This document shows, piece after piece, positions 24,182-35,335 of a stretch of 64,000 nt of DNA (the first letter of the stretch is position 1; the number at the start of each line of letters is the position of its first letter). The position numbers and the translations under genes are program-made. Source of the DNA: Moniliella sp. 'wahieum' (Eukaryota; Basidiomycota; Moniliellomycetes; Moniliellales; Moniliellaceae); contig RSEE01000001.1 of the NCBI GenBank assembly GCA_003971905.1, forward strand, positions 620,001-684,000, given 5' to 3'. The notes beneath the pieces are model-generated. The model searched no databases and had not been told where the DNA came from. It saw only the letters and a list, made by a program, of their open reading frames with translations.

Positions 24182-26457
24182 GGGGATGGGTGGTGGGGGG
24201 TGAGTACTGAGTACCGGCACTCGGCCTCGACCGACAAACTGAGCAGCGAGGCGAGCGAGGCGAAGGGGCGCGGCCGGGCGCTGCCTGGCGCTGCCGCCTG
24301 GCCGGCAGCCAGGAACACCGGATCAGCGGTCGCCCGTCGGAGCACAAACGAAGCAGCACAGCAGCCGACGTGGCTTGTGCGTGCCTGGCACGCGCCGACA
24401 CTGGCCCTGTGCGCGGCCAGGGCGCTGCCGTGCGTGCGCGCCCTGGTGCTTGGGCCTGCTAAGCGCTGCTCCGCCCTGTTATGCGCCTGCTGGACTCAGT
24501 CGCCTGACGCTCGCATGGCTGTCCGCCCGGCGCCAGATGGCTGTGCTTCCGCTCGCTTCAGCGCCCCATTCTGTCCCCAAGAGCCTCCGCTTCGGTCCTC
24601 CCCATCGCCTCCATCGCCATGCCTGCGCGTGTCCTTCGCCTCGGCCCCGTCCATCCGCACCGCCCCAACCTGAGCCCTTGAAATTTGAGCCCCCCCACCG
24701 ACCACCGACAGCCACTGTCACATGTCACAGGCCACATGTCACACTGACACGTCGCATGTGGCATGTCACATGTCACACCTTGACGCGCACCCTTTTTATA
24801 CCTTTGTTGCCTCTTGCCATTAACCATTGCGGTGCAATATGGGCCCTTTTTTCGCGTCTCTCGCTCAGATCCCCTCCCCTTAACGTTTAACCCTTATGCA
24901 TGGTGCCTCGCCATGCACCATGCCCCTTGCCCTGTCGAAGATCTGCTACCCAGACGATTCGTGTATATCGTCCAAGCCGAGAGAGCATACAGGCCGATGG
25001 CTCCATTTGCGCAAACAAACTCTCTCTCCTCGGCGCAGAGGCTCAGCGTCCTCTCAGCGTCTCCGCGTCAGCCACAATAATGCACCAGTTTCGCATGGAA
25101 TTGCAAGTCACATCGTGCAACCAAGTATCTTCCTTTGAGGCTCTAATAACAAGCAAGCATCCTCACCCCCCAGCATCCTCTTCCCGTCCCAGCTTAATCC
25201 CGTATACATATACTGTCATACGAGTTCTAGGCATTCCAGTTATATTATGCGCAGCACTCAGCCTGCGCGCTCAGCTAAGCATCAACATCCACAATAGAAT
25301 TCGTACAAGACGCTACAGACCTCGGCCTCATCGTTGCCGGCCTCTTGAAAGCCACACGTCATGCTTCCCTACACCGGCCTTCTGAAGAGACGCTATAGCA
25401 CTATAGGGCACCGCGCTGGCTACGCGCCTGTGCTTTCCTTTATGCTCATGTGTTCGCTTTCCCCCAGAGTATCTTCATCACCACAATGGCGGCACGACCA
25501 GTGCTTCTTCCACTCATACTCCGTCAACCTCCGTACTTGTCGACAACTCCCTAACTCCTTCATTCTGGTAATCATAGTGATATAACGGTAAAGCGACGTT
25601 ACCCCTGAGCTCCTGGCCCCCTTCAGCGCTCTTGGCGAACAGCGCAAGCTGCTCCAGGTCCACAGACAGAGGGTCTGAGCAGCATCGTTTGCACGAGGAC
25701 CGCCGCCCAAACTTCGACATCTGTTCCTGCCCCTACATCCCCTCGGTTTCGGAATCTGAAACCGGACAAATCCTGCTTGGCTCCGATTGACCCGTCCAAC
25801 TTTTTCTGTCCCAAAACTGAAGAAAGAGGGGGTGTCCTACATCGGGGCTCGCCCCATGATATTGGCAATCGCATTTGTGAAAGGATCTCTTCCTCCCACC
25901 TCACACGCCTATACTCCCGAGCAGGGGTTCTGAAGATGGACATATAGGGTGCGCGTACAGCTCAAATTATTCGTCCAAAATGGTTTATACCCCGGCCCCT
26001 AACTTCAACCCCGAAGAGAATCCTAGTGAGAACACTCTATGGCAGACCTCCCCCAACGTGAAGTATACACGACTGTGCATAGTAAAAGGACAGATTGCGA
26101 ATAGAAACAAGACAAAAACAAGCAGCAAAAGTCGAAACGGATACGGTCGACAACAAATTTATCCCTCCAAAAAGCCACCTCTTTCCCCGCGTACAACTCG
26201 TCCCTCTCCCGCTTCTCCCTTTTGCTTGCCGCGCAATGTGTAGTGCATGTAACAACATCGCAGCGATGGCAAGGTGCTAATAGGGCCGCGCCGAGTTGGG
26301 AGGGAGGTGCACGGTCTGGGGTATCGACCAAGAGAGAAGAGGAGAAGGCGGTGACGGGGGGGGGGGACGTAGGCGGAGGAGGGTGCAACAGGTGAGGAGT
26401 GGTTGAAAGATGGGGGGGAATAGGGGACAGGAAGGGTAAGGACAGGTTTAGGCATAG
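24182..26457. other. Intergenic, 2.3 kb
   Basis: No supported gene between the arrestin-like gene start and the zinc-finger gene stop. It holds the 7-bp-phased CATGTCA array at 24714-24778, about 540 bp upstream of the arrestin-like start, and an inverted ATGCATGGTG/CACCATGC pair near 24896-24920. Open frames here look accidental. Confidence 0.45.
24714..24778. repeat. 7-bp-phased CATGTCA array
   Basis: Units CATGTCA recur at 24721, 24735, 24762 and 24769, with degenerate heptads between them (ACTGTCA, CAGGCCA, CACTGAC, CATGTGG) and one 6-base step at 24749. The core is the palindrome ACATGT. Confidence 0.8.
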
Positions 26458-28110
26458 CTACAATACGTGGCCACGGAAGCGGGTGGGGTTGGAGGTAGAA
26501 TTGGAACTGGAGATGGACGTGGAAGGGAGGCAACTTGCGTTTGAGTTGGGGTCAAGCGGTGCGACCCCTACGGGCCCTGGAGGGTGTGCGACGGCTGGAG
26601 GCGCTGGAGGTGCGAGGGGCGCCAGGAGGGGGTGCCGGTGGTACACATGGCGGTTGGTAACAGAGGAAACATGGGGATGGGGTGTGTGCATATTGTGAGC
26701 ATTGTGAAGAGTGAGTTGCTCTTGTAGACTCAAGGTGGGCAGGCACGGGCACGCGTCCTCTCCAGGGGATTGGTGACGCTGCAGCGCATCAAGGTGGGCG
26801 AATTCGGTGCCACACAATGCGCACGTGTGAGGACGGACGTTGAGATGCAGCGTTTCGTGTCGACGCTTGTCGTGGGCACGGGCAAAGCTGCGCTTGCAAA
26901 ACCGGCACGCATAGGGTCGTTCGTCCGTGTGCGAACGCAAGTGGCCCCGCAGATTCAAAGCACGGGTAAAAGACGATTCACACCCGGGCACCGGACATTT
27001 GAACGGCGCCGCCCCTTTCCGTCGTGAAGCCGAGGCGGCCTTGGTCTTGGTCGTGGTAACTTGCAGGTGGTGGATAGGTCGAGAAAGAAGGCCGAACGTG
27101 AGCTCGCCTTCGATCGCTGGCGAGCGTCGGACGACCGCGAGACCGAGCCAGTGCGGGAGGCTGAGGAGGAAGAGACGAACCGCGCCTCCGACCCGTCCGG
27201 GCTGGGAGCAAGAGTGGTGGGACTGGTCGAGAGTGAGCCCTGAGGCTGGCGAGGAGGGTAGAACGATAGACAGTTGCGGTGGTTCATCCAAAAGGCTTGG
27301 AACACTGCTACTCGTAGCCAGACTGGCGCCACTGAGGGCACTCTGTATGCTCCGCGGCGATGTGTGCAATGAGGTTTGAGACCTCGTCCGTTGAGGCACA
27401 CGCGGCACGATTTGGCTCTCCCACCCGTCCCGCGAGGGCGACCAGGGTGGCTGCGAAGCACCTTGGGTTACAGGCAGGATTGCCGCCCCAGCAGGGTCAA
27501 AATTCAACGTGAGCTGGTCCAGGGTTTGGGGAAGTGAGACGGGCTCGGCCTTGACGGGGGGGTGTGACGTGGAAAGAGCTTGTGGGTGTGCGAGTACATC
27601 GGGGCTAGGTTGGGGGTGTGGGAGGTGATGCGGGTAAGAATGTGGCTGTGTTGATGCCAGCGTACGCGAAGGTGCCACCACGGGCTGCAGTTGTGAATGA
27701 GGCAGGATGGAGGTCGGGTTAGGGCTGGCATGGCCGAGGCCGAGAAAGCGTTTGAAGTGGCCGTAGGAATCGGAGGGGATCTCCGTGGAAGAAGTAAGAG
27801 AGAGAGGACGCTGGTACTCGGTGAATTCGGTGGGGCGATGAGGCTTGTTGGAGTTCAAAGCAGAGGCTGCGCAGGCTGCAGGGGCTGGGGCAGAATTAGG
27901 CAGACTGACGAAGGAGGGGGTGGATACAGGGTTAAGACCAAGGGGGGTGCTCAGCGGTCCGGATAGCAGTGCGGGTGGAGACATTGGCACGGTCCGATCA
28001 AACGATAGCGGGACGACAAGTGGCGGGATAGACCCCGCTGGCCCCATTAGGGAGGAGGAGGAGGCTGTGCCCGTTGAGCTGGAGACGCCAAGGCTGTGGC
28101 TCGACATCAT
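26458..28110 (-). CDS. Crz1-like C2H2 zinc-finger factor
   Basis: A 550-codon frame with a Ser/Pro-rich N-terminus and three zinc fingers at about residues 375-465. Finger 1 begins FKCPVPGCESSFTRALNLRG, finger 2 is CRFCKRSFARAHDKRRHETL, and finger 3 is CALCGTEFAHLDALQRH then a late Cys (EDAC), a C2HC variant. The HLRSHTDERPY linker and the FARAHDKRRHE and LDALQRH motifs match the calcineurin-activated factor Crz1/Prz1, which enters the nucleus on calcium stress and drives wall genes. The start MMSSHSLGVSSS uses the tandem ATGs at 28110. Between about 27240 and 27000 another frame is Ser-rich and reads more naturally, so two compensating indels are likely. Calcineurin docking was not established. 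Confidence 0.8.
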   Translation of the reverse strand: MMSSHSLGVSSSTGTASSSSLMGPAGSIPPLVVPLSFDRTVPMSPPALLSGPLSTPLGLNPVSTPSFVSLPNSAPAPAACAASALNSNKPHRPTEFTEYQRPLSLTSSTEIPSDSYGHFKRFLGLGHASPNPTSILPHSQLQPVVAPSRTLASTQPHSYPHHLPHPQPSPDVLAHPQALSTSHPPVKAEPVSLPQTLDQLTLNFDPAGAAILPVTQGASQPPWSPSRDGWESQIVPRVPQRTRSQTSLHTSPRSIQSALSGASLATSSSVPSLLDEPPQLSIVLPSSPASGLTLDQSHHSCSQPGRVGGAVRLFLLSLPHWLGLAVVRRSPAIEGELTFGLLSRPIHHLQVTTTKTKAASASRRKGAAPFKCPVPGCESSFTRALNLRGHLRSHTDERPYACRFCKRSFARAHDKRRHETLHLNVRPHTCALCGTEFAHLDALQRHQSPGEDACPCLPTLSLQEQLTLHNAHNMHTPHPHVSSVTNRHVYHRHPLLAPLAPPAPPAVAHPPGPVGVAPLDPNSNASCLPSTSISSSNSTSNPTRFRGHVL

Positions 28111-28553
28111 GGTGGATAAGAGGATACAGGCTGAGGGGGGGGGGTGAAGGCTGGAATGGGGCGGAGAAACCAGGATGTCGGATGCAAGGGCAGCGAAGAA
28201 AGGGGGTCAGGGCTGGTGGCCAGGCAGGATTGATACCATGCAGTATTTCTGGCGAAGTAAGATGCTACAAGAAGGCGAAAAAGCAATGGTTGTTGCAGAT
28301 GGTTTCTGGTCCATGACCTGTGGGGCCTGGGGACTATTCTCAGGCGCCACAGAGGGGACGCTGTGAGCACAGGAGAGCTGGGCTGAGTCTCAGCACCAGC
28401 GCTGAGCGCTCCTCAGCGCTGAATTAAGTACTGACTGAGTACTGAGTGCCTCGGAGTAGGTACATACTTCCCACACTCGTATCGCCCGAAACGTCACACC
28501 TACATACATGTTTCTGGCTCTCTGAGCTCTGTCGTTGCATACCAGCTCCGGAT

Positions 28554-28577
28554 ACCGGCTACCGGTTACCGGTTACC
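28554..28577. repeat. ACCGGT heptad array
   Basis: One ACCGGCT and two ACCGGTT units, then ACC, in exact 7-bp steps. Confidence 0.9.
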
Positions 28578-28757
28578 AGCCTTAGGCCTTGGCCTTATTC
28601 ATAGCTACCAGCCCTACCAGCACCACCCGTTTGTTGCAGCCCAGCCCAGTGTGGCGTGTGGCTGAGCGGGCTGCGCGATGGGAGGCTGGGGAACGTGGAC
28701 GAGGCGCAGGGCCCGGCTTGGCCCTGCTGTTGTTGGGCCTTAGGCTTTAGGAGCGTG

Positions 28758-28771
28758 AAGCTTGAAGCTTG
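28758..28771. repeat. AAGCTTG heptad pair
   Basis: Two perfect AAGCTTG units in tandem. Confidence 0.9.
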
Positions 28772-28824
28772 AGCGCTGAGCGATTAAGCGAGCTTGAGCT
28801 TAAGCTTGTAAGTCTTAGGTTGCT

Positions 28825-28838
28825 ACGCGTTACGCGTT
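28825..28838. repeat. ACGCGTT heptad pair
   Basis: Two perfect ACGCGTT units in tandem. Confidence 0.9.
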
Positions 28839-28903
28839 GCTTCCTTAGATCTTAGACTACGTGCGTATGAGATCTGCCACAACGCCCCCTTAGGGCCTTA
28901 GTT

Positions 28904-28928
28904 AGGCCTTAGGCCTTACGCGTTACGC
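28904..28928. repeat. Mixed AGGCCTT / ACGCGTT heptad array
   Basis: Two AGGCCTT units are followed, in the same 7-bp register, by ACGCGTT and a partial ACGC. Two different palindromes therefore share one phase. Confidence 0.9.
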
Positions 28929-30004
28929 CCATCGACCATCGTATCTCAGATCTTCCGACCGCAAATTCACCGACTCACCCACCATCTCAGCACCCGGAAA
29001 AAAACTGAAGGCCCGATCATCGATCACGCGTGCCCGTCACACGCCACAGACAGGCCAAGGCCCGGATGGCGTCCAAAGCCCAATCAGTACAATCAGTGCT
29101 GAACTGCGTGCGATTGTGAGTACTGAGTCTGTTTAAGCGCTTCTCAGCGTTCATCATCCTGAGCGGCTATGAGCTCAACAGGCTCAGCGTACTGAGGGCA
29201 CTAGTATAATACACTGAGGAATGGACTGCGTACCGAGCACTGGGCGTCAATACACTCTCAGGGAACTTGTGTGAGCGCGTGAGCTTCTGAGCCTGAAGAG
29301 GCCGGAGGGAAGGCTGAGATATGAAATGATCGATGAGATGACGCTTTTGAGGCTCTGGAACTTTTTAGCTTCACAAGCTCTTCAAGCTTCAAGCTTTGAG
29401 GGCGTTCGAAACGTTCAGCGCGTTTATAATGCTTCAAGCTATAAGCTTCGTGAGCTTGATGCAAGGCCACACCAATAGTACTAGGGGGATTCGTAGCCAC
29501 CGTTCCACCATTCCACCATTCCATGCTGGAGAGGCAAAATAATATCACCGAGATACGCTTGCTGGGTTGCGGGCGGTCGCTTGGCTGGGCGACGGAACAG
29601 CGACACTTCCGCGTGAGGCTTACCTATAAACGGTGTGCACTCCTGATTTTTCTCATTTTCGTATCAAGTAGAGATTCAACACGTACGTACACGAGTCACC
29701 GGTCACCGCATCTGCTAGTGGCTATGGCAAGTTGTGTGCTTGCTGTGTGGCGGGCTGGTGGATACCTAGGACCTACCACCCACCAGGCATCTTACATCGG
29801 GGTTTTATGACGACGGTGGCAAATGGTGTGGCATGGGACGCGGGATTGTCGATAGTCAATGGTAGGCATGGTAGGGATATAATCGACTCTAGTTTGGGAT
29901 ACTCGATACAGTGCAGGCACTTTTGTCGGGGCATCGTGAACTTGCGACATGTGGCATCTGTGACGCGTGACGGTAGTGACTAGTGATTAAAATGATTAAT
30001 GGTT

Positions 30005-30025
30005 AGCGCTTAGCGCTTAGCGCTT
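30005..30025. repeat. AGCGCTT heptad array, three units
   Basis: Three perfect AGCGCTT units in tandem. Confidence 0.95.
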
Positions 30026-30086
30026 AGCAACAAAAAATTTAGAACAGCAGGTGGGGGCTGATGCAGTGCTGATGTGCTGACGCATG

Positions 30087-30128
30087 ATGCATGATGCATG
30101 GTGCATGATGCATGATGCATGGTGCATG
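30087..30128. repeat. ATGCATG/GTGCATG array, six units
   Basis: Six heptads in perfect register: two ATGCATG, one GTGCATG, two ATGCATG, one GTGCATG. A related GTGCAC follows. Confidence 0.95.
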
Positions 30129-30612
30129 GTGCACATGAGGTGTGGCACTCGATGCATGATCGATGATCCGCATGAACGCGCGGAAAGGCACTGGAAAGGG
30201 ACCTCTTCCCCCCATGCACCCACCCACTTGGGGATTACATGGTACACTAGTGGTATACTTGTTTCAGGTTTGCATCCCCGGCGGGTAAACCTCCGTTTTG
30301 CAGCAGTTTCTTGTAGCATTTAGCCTGACTAGTGGCTGGCTGGAGAGCGCGTGATGCATGATGGATGATGCACGATGTGGAAGCGACCGGCACTGCAAGG
30401 TTGTGGGTGTCGATCCCCATCTAACCCATACATCGCGCTCTGGATTATCCAGCTCCAATAATGCGGAGCCTTGTCGCGGGCCGTCAGCGCGTCGGCGATA
30501 ACCGTAGTAATTCCGTAACGTGGTACCGCGTACCGCGTAAGGGTAAACGGGGTAAGCGCGTAAGCGCATAACATCTAAAAGAGGACGTACGGCGCCACGG
30601 GAAGGTCTAGGG

Positions 30613-30851
30613 TGTTGCCCTAGGGAGCCAGATGAGCAGAAGGATGAGGAGAAGGTGATGGATTGGAGCCAGAGTTGGGTCTAGGTACGAGGCATCTACA
30701 TAGGAGGCCTGACTAGGCGCAGGGCCAGTGAGGCATACAAGAGAGAATGCAGGACACAGAGGGGATGAAGTGCCACGCTGGGACGATACCCGCAGCGTGG
30801 AGAAGCCAATGGAGGGTCTACCGAGTGGGAGCCGGAGGATCACAGTCAACA
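30613..30851. mobile_element. Solo-LTR-like repeat, copy 2
   Basis: 239 bp, same length, orientation and TGTTG...CAACA ends as 821-1059, with scattered substitutions and compensating small indels. The copies share long blocks such as GATGAGGAGAAGGTGATGG. The flanking 5 bp do not match each other, so no target duplication is visible. Confidence 0.6.
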
Positions 30852-30897
30852 TCCCCGCTGGCCACAGGGAACCCGGAGACATCGGTTTGGGGCGATG

Positions 30898-30920
30898 ACC
30901 TGTGACCGGTGACCGGTGAC
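30898..30920. repeat. ACCGGTG heptad array
   Basis: ACCTGTG, then two ACCGGTG units, then ACC, in 7-bp steps. Confidence 0.9.
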
Positions 30921-31058
30921 CTCATGCCGGTGGATGTAGAGACTGAGGACTTGAGCTTGAGTGTGGCAGCCAGGACGAATGGCTTGTGGAATTGCGCACG
31001 GCCACACTAGTAATAAGTGTTAAGCTTAGAACTAAGGCCGGTAACGCCGATGGATGAG

Positions 31059-31104
31059 ATCGATGATCGATGATCGTTCAGACGTTCAAGCTTCAAGCTT
31101 CAAG
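31059..31104. repeat. ATCGATG and AAGCTTC heptad arrays
   Basis: GATCGAT units at 31059 and 31066, then a degenerate GATCGTT, followed by ACGTTC and two AAGCTTC units at 31088 and 31095. Confidence 0.9.
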
Positions 31105-31263
31105 TACGTTCAACGTAAAACGTTAATCACCAGTTACCTAGTTAACCGTTACCGGTTAGGTTACCCTTGTCGCCAGCTCGGAAGCGGGACAAAGTGGGGT
31201 CCAGTACGCCGAGCGCTACCTCAGCGCCTCAGGGTCTCTCAGCGCGTCTAGGGAACCTCGTCG

Positions 31264-31290
31264 TAACGCGTAACGCATAATGCACAACGT
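31264..31290. repeat. GTAACGC heptad array
   Basis: GTAACGC twice, then ATAATGC and ACAACGT in 7-bp steps. Its core is less palindromic than in the other arrays. Confidence 0.7.
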
Positions 31291-32160
31291 AAGTATAACG
31301 CGTACAAATGCTTGCGCTTAGTGCGGATTGCCGGGCAGAGCGGCTGGGGCAGGGACTGTGGGATGCATGTCAGATCTGAGATCCATCTGCGAGGACCCTG
31401 CGAGCGCTGAGCGCTGATTTCAATGCGGGGAGAGTTGTATCCAACGCATCTGCCCCTTTTCCTCCATCTCACGTTTCCTGACAAATTGTCAGATAGCAAG
31501 TGCAAGTGTTATTGCGGGGTAGAGGCGACCGACAGTGAGGCTGGTGAGTACTGAGTCCGGTGGCTGGCGAGGCTGGCGAGGCGAGAGTAGCCTGATTCAT
31601 GTCAAAGGCGGCGGGGAAGGAGAAGAGTAAGAAGAGAAAGGTATAGACTCTGAGAACAAAGATCTGTGTTGGCATTATAAAGGAACCCCCCGCCCGCAGC
31701 GGAAAGGACAGACGAAACCCCCCAAAGAGCGCGACTGCCCTATTATTGAACGCTGTCACGATAGACTTCGTCGGCGGTGCCACATCATGCATCATCATCG
31801 AATCATGAGCAACAAGAGCGACAGGGACCTATAGTCGGCCGCCCAATCGCAGCAGCAGGCCGGGGAGCAGGCTACGGTAACGTAGGGTAGTATAATAGTA
31901 GGACAGGATAATATGAGTAAAAAGGGAGAATGTCTGTTCAAGCGTGGTGTGTATACGCGTGCGTGACGCTTAAACCTTGAAGGCTAAGGGCTCAAGCTCA
32001 GCCGCTCAGCCGGCAAAGCAAAGAGGGTCTGTCGACTACAGTGGCCGGGTCTCAAAGAAGAAAGTGGCATCAAATCGATCCAATTCCATCGACGACGGGA
32101 TGAGCCCGACGGTCTTCTAGTCAAATGCAGAGGGACAAGGCATGGCCGTAGAGGGAAGGT

Positions 32161-33545
32161 CTAGTCGGCAAAATCCTCCGGATGCTCGAAGTAGTAGTAC
32201 GACACAGCCTCCACGTTCTTCCCACAGAGCAAGTACACTTCCACGGCCTTGTCCTCCGGTACACCCAGATCGACATTGATTGTACCTCCCCCCGCTCCGC
32301 ATCCGAAAGGGATTCGATAGGCACAGATTCCGGTTCCGCTTCCGCCCCCGCACGACCCCCAAGGGCCGTCAAGAGACTCAGCACCTGCGCAGGTTACGTT
32401 GCAGCGCCTCAGCCAACATGGGTTCTGCTGGTTTACAGCACGCACCAATGGCTCCAGCGCAGATGGGTTCTCCTCTGCTAGCGTTTGTAGCTGACTTAAC
32501 AACGCAGGGTTGGCCAAGTCCAGAACCTCGTTCCCTTCGCCATCCAGCTGGCCCCCGTAGAACCCTCGTCCCCCCCTTGCTGTCGGTGCCGCACCGCCTC
32601 GGGCTGCTGCCGCCGCCGCCTCAAACAAATTTCCTGCCCCTGGTGGGGCCACAGGAGGGTCGGCAGGGGCAGTAGCCTCTCCACTGGCTGGACTCGTCGC
32701 TTCTTCCGAAGCAGGCGGCGGCGCGTAACTGGTGCAGGTGCAGCAGGGGGGGGCTGCTCCAGTCCCAAGCCAGCGGGAATGCCCGTCATCAGATACTCAA
32801 CCGCACGATCAGGGGTTGTACGACGCTCGCATTGCTCGTTCCACTTCAGACCGAGGGAAGCCCATCTCGACCATTTGGTCCATGGCCGTGCGAAGTGCGG
32901 CTCCAGCCAGGAACGCGTTGTTCGATAGGCCATCGCCACTCGTCGGGGCAGAAGTAGAGAGTGTGGAAGCAGGTGCAGGCTCACTGGGTGCCTGCACCGA
33001 AGCGGGAGGAGGGGCCGAGGAAGCTTCGACGGCAGTGGAAGACGACTTGGGCTCCTGCGCAGGCTCCTGTGGGGTTCCGTCGCGGCCGGCTCCTTCGGCT
33101 CTGGTGTGGGCGTCTGGGTCGATGCTTCCTTGGGATTCGGCGTCGAAGATTCCTTGGGAGTCGGGTAGACGCTTCCTTGAGTGGCTCCGAGGATGGGGCC
33201 TGGGCATCAGGCGTTGGGGCCGGAGCAGAGGTGGAGGCAACAGATTTAGCTGGTTTGGGCTTCGTCTTGGAAACCATGCTCACGAGGAAATCCTTCTCCT
33301 TGATGTGGCATGTATCAAGGGTCTGGTCATTGGCCAAAATCTTTCCCGCGAAAATGATCTTTTGCTGCTCCACCGCATGGCCTTTGGCCGCCAAAATCTT
33401 CTCCTTGACGGTAAGGATCTGTTGTGGGAGAGAGTCAGCCTCCCATCCTCGCATCTCAGATAAAAGGGGGAATATATACCGTATCGCTGGGATTCACGTC
33501 GAGGGTATAGCTTCCCCCCGTCAAAGCCTTGATCGTCACTTGCAT
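32161..33545 (-). CDS. RAD23: RAD23, ubiquitin shuttle and DNA repair factor
   Basis: Rad23 carries ubiquitinated proteins to the proteasome and stabilises the Rad4/XPC damage sensor. Domains in order: UBL from the ATG at 33545 (MQVTIKALTGGSYTLDVNPS) through KIIFAGKILANDQTLD and IKEKDFLVSMVSK; a Pro/Ala/Ser linker; UBA1 (DQMVEMGFPRSEVERAMRAS, near 32870); the XPC-binding STI1-like helix region (LLSQLQTLAEENPSALEPLV, near 32480); UBA2 (LGVPEDKAVEVYLLCGKNVE, near 32230), ending EDFAD at the 32161 stop. One 61-nt intron (33419-33479, donor GTATAT) splits the UBL. At least four frame shifts break the frame, each repaired by a base. Confidence 0.93.
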
Positions 33546-34479
33546 CCTGGTCGTCGTCCTCAAGCTTGAACCTCAAGTTGGTGGCGGGTGGTCGTGCAAG
33601 CCCAGCTCAGCCCAGCCGCCCCATGCCCCACGCCCAGGTGGTGCCACTAATTCCGCCCCGCCCCTTACTCACTAGTCACTCGGCTCCTACCGCCTTGGCG
33701 CGCCGTTCCGCTGGCCACGCGTCGCTGGAATCGAATTACCCCGGCCCTCTCATTAATATTTGAACAGTGCAATCGAGCCAGCAGCCCTCGTCCCAAGCTT
33801 TGTTCAAAAAGCCACTTGCTGTGACATGTGACGCTGTGACATGTGACAGACCACTTCAACCACTTCAACCACTTCAACCACTTCAACCTTCAGAGCTTCA
33901 GCCTGAGAGTCCCAAATATCTCCCTCCATCACATTTGTTAAAGTGCCCACACCGCTTTTCTTGATCGCGGGCGTGCTCCAGACCATTTTGAAAGGAAACG
34001 CGAGAATCATCAAAGGGCAGACGTCCGTGTGGCAAGCCTGTGGGTAGATCTCGAGACCGTGCTGGTGACAAAAAAGAAGAAGAAATTCCCCACACCGAGA
34101 CTCGAGCCCACAAGTACTAACGCCGGTTCCGACATTCTCATACTCGGTGCGAGAGATGATCACTTCACTCTGTATGGACTCCAGAAAACAATTGCAATGA
34201 GGGAAGCATTTTGGGGTGGGAATGTGAAGAGGCAGAGAGGAAGAGAAAGGGGGGCATATGAGGTATACGTTTTACTATCCAGACAGGGACGTATGTTCGT
34301 ATTGTCTCTGCGCACGAACCGCAAACTCAAGGGATACCGCCAGCTGAACGGAGGAGTCTCAATCCGGTTGTTAGCGATGCAGTGACCCGCACTCGCAGGC
34401 CCTTGATCCCCCCCTGTATATAACAGTCTGTGTGTGCTATACGCATCCACATATACTGTTTTGGGGCTTTGCTCTTTGC
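33546..34479. other. Intergenic upstream of RAD23
   Basis: No gene recognised. It holds TGTGACA heptads (33820-33850) followed by four tandem 10-bp CACTTCAACC units (about 33851-33889), some 300 bp upstream of the RAD23 start. Confidence 0.45.
33819..33889. repeat. TGTGACA heptads plus 10-bp CACTTCAACC repeat
   Basis: TGTGACA-TGTGACG, one base, TGTGACA-TGTGACA, then four 10-bp units. Confidence 0.85.
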
Positions 34480-35335
34480 TTCATCAGGCATACTCAGGTA
34501 TACTCAACGTACACATCGCCGACACTCAATTTCCTGATTTCAGCGTCTCCTTCTCACTGTGAGATTCTCCCTTGTCATGCCTTTACCTTCTTGCTGAGGG
34601 CGGAGAATCCGCCCTTTACTTTGAGCCCTTTTCGTGTTTGACTGTTCCTGTTCCCAACTGCGCGAGGGAACCTTTCCGTACTTGATCTGTGCTCCATTTG
34701 AACCGCATTCGCCTCGATTACTTCTTTTTTCTACGTTGTATGTTGATTTGTTAAGTTCTTGTCTGTATAGCGTTTGTTCTATATGTTCTTTCCGCTAGCG
34801 GATCATTTTGTAACTTCTCCTTGCGAATCCATCATTGACGCCCAGCAACACATGCATTACTCCCTAGTTCACCAGAAGTCCCACCGGCCTGCTTCAGCTA
34901 TCACTTTTCTTCGCCTTGCCTTGGCCGCGACTGGCTAGGTTATTTCGACTAGGCACATCTTTTGCCGTCAATCTCTTCCCGCTTTCAGTCTCCTCTGTAC
35001 GGATCCCGCGGCCATCATCCTACAAGAGTTGTGGTCAAATCCTGTCTTTACCTGCCCGACAACCTTACGGCCAACCTTTCAAGGTTCTGGCCCTACAGGC
35101 ACGCTAGTCCTGCTCGTTCCGGTTCATACACAACTTTGCCATGGGAGCCGACGCCCCAATTGAGAAGTCTGACCTCATCTCTAGCTCCATTCGGATCCTC
35201 CACAATTGCGTTCAAGCTCGATTAAACATGAATGGACCTCCTCCTTCAAGGGAAAGCGCCCGTAATAAACCGTGGGTTGGGCTCCAATTCGCGCCCCCCG
35301 CCCATGACAGGACACAGACTGACTTTTTGGAGCAT
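34480..35335 (+). repeat. Diverged dispersed repeat, copy A
   Basis: Matches the reverse complement of about 56490-56945 in the same order. Blocks are GCTGAGGG(C/T)GGAGAA (34595), the GTTCC...GAGG...AAC...TTCCGTA stretch (34640-34680), CTACAGGCACGCTAGTC (35092) and GCTCCATTCGGATC (35183). Copy A is longer because of insertions. No coding capacity or ends were recognised, so the class of element is unknown. Confidence 0.6.

Larger units (their letters stand above)
28111..32160. other. Gene-free 4-kb stretch rich in palindromic arrays
   Basis: No frame here looks like a gene. The DNA is packed with short palindromes (AGCGCT, AAGCTT, ACCGGT, ACGCGT, AGGCCT, ATCGAT, ATGCAT), many in tandem 7-bp steps, and holds the second LTR-like copy (30613-30851). 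It lies between the zinc-finger gene start and the RAD23 stop, both on the minus strand. Confidence 0.6.

Noticed and set aside
34061..34170. Possible minus-strand tRNA near a GGCTCGAGTC loop
   Set aside because: The T stem does not pair and no acceptor or anticodon stem can be formed.
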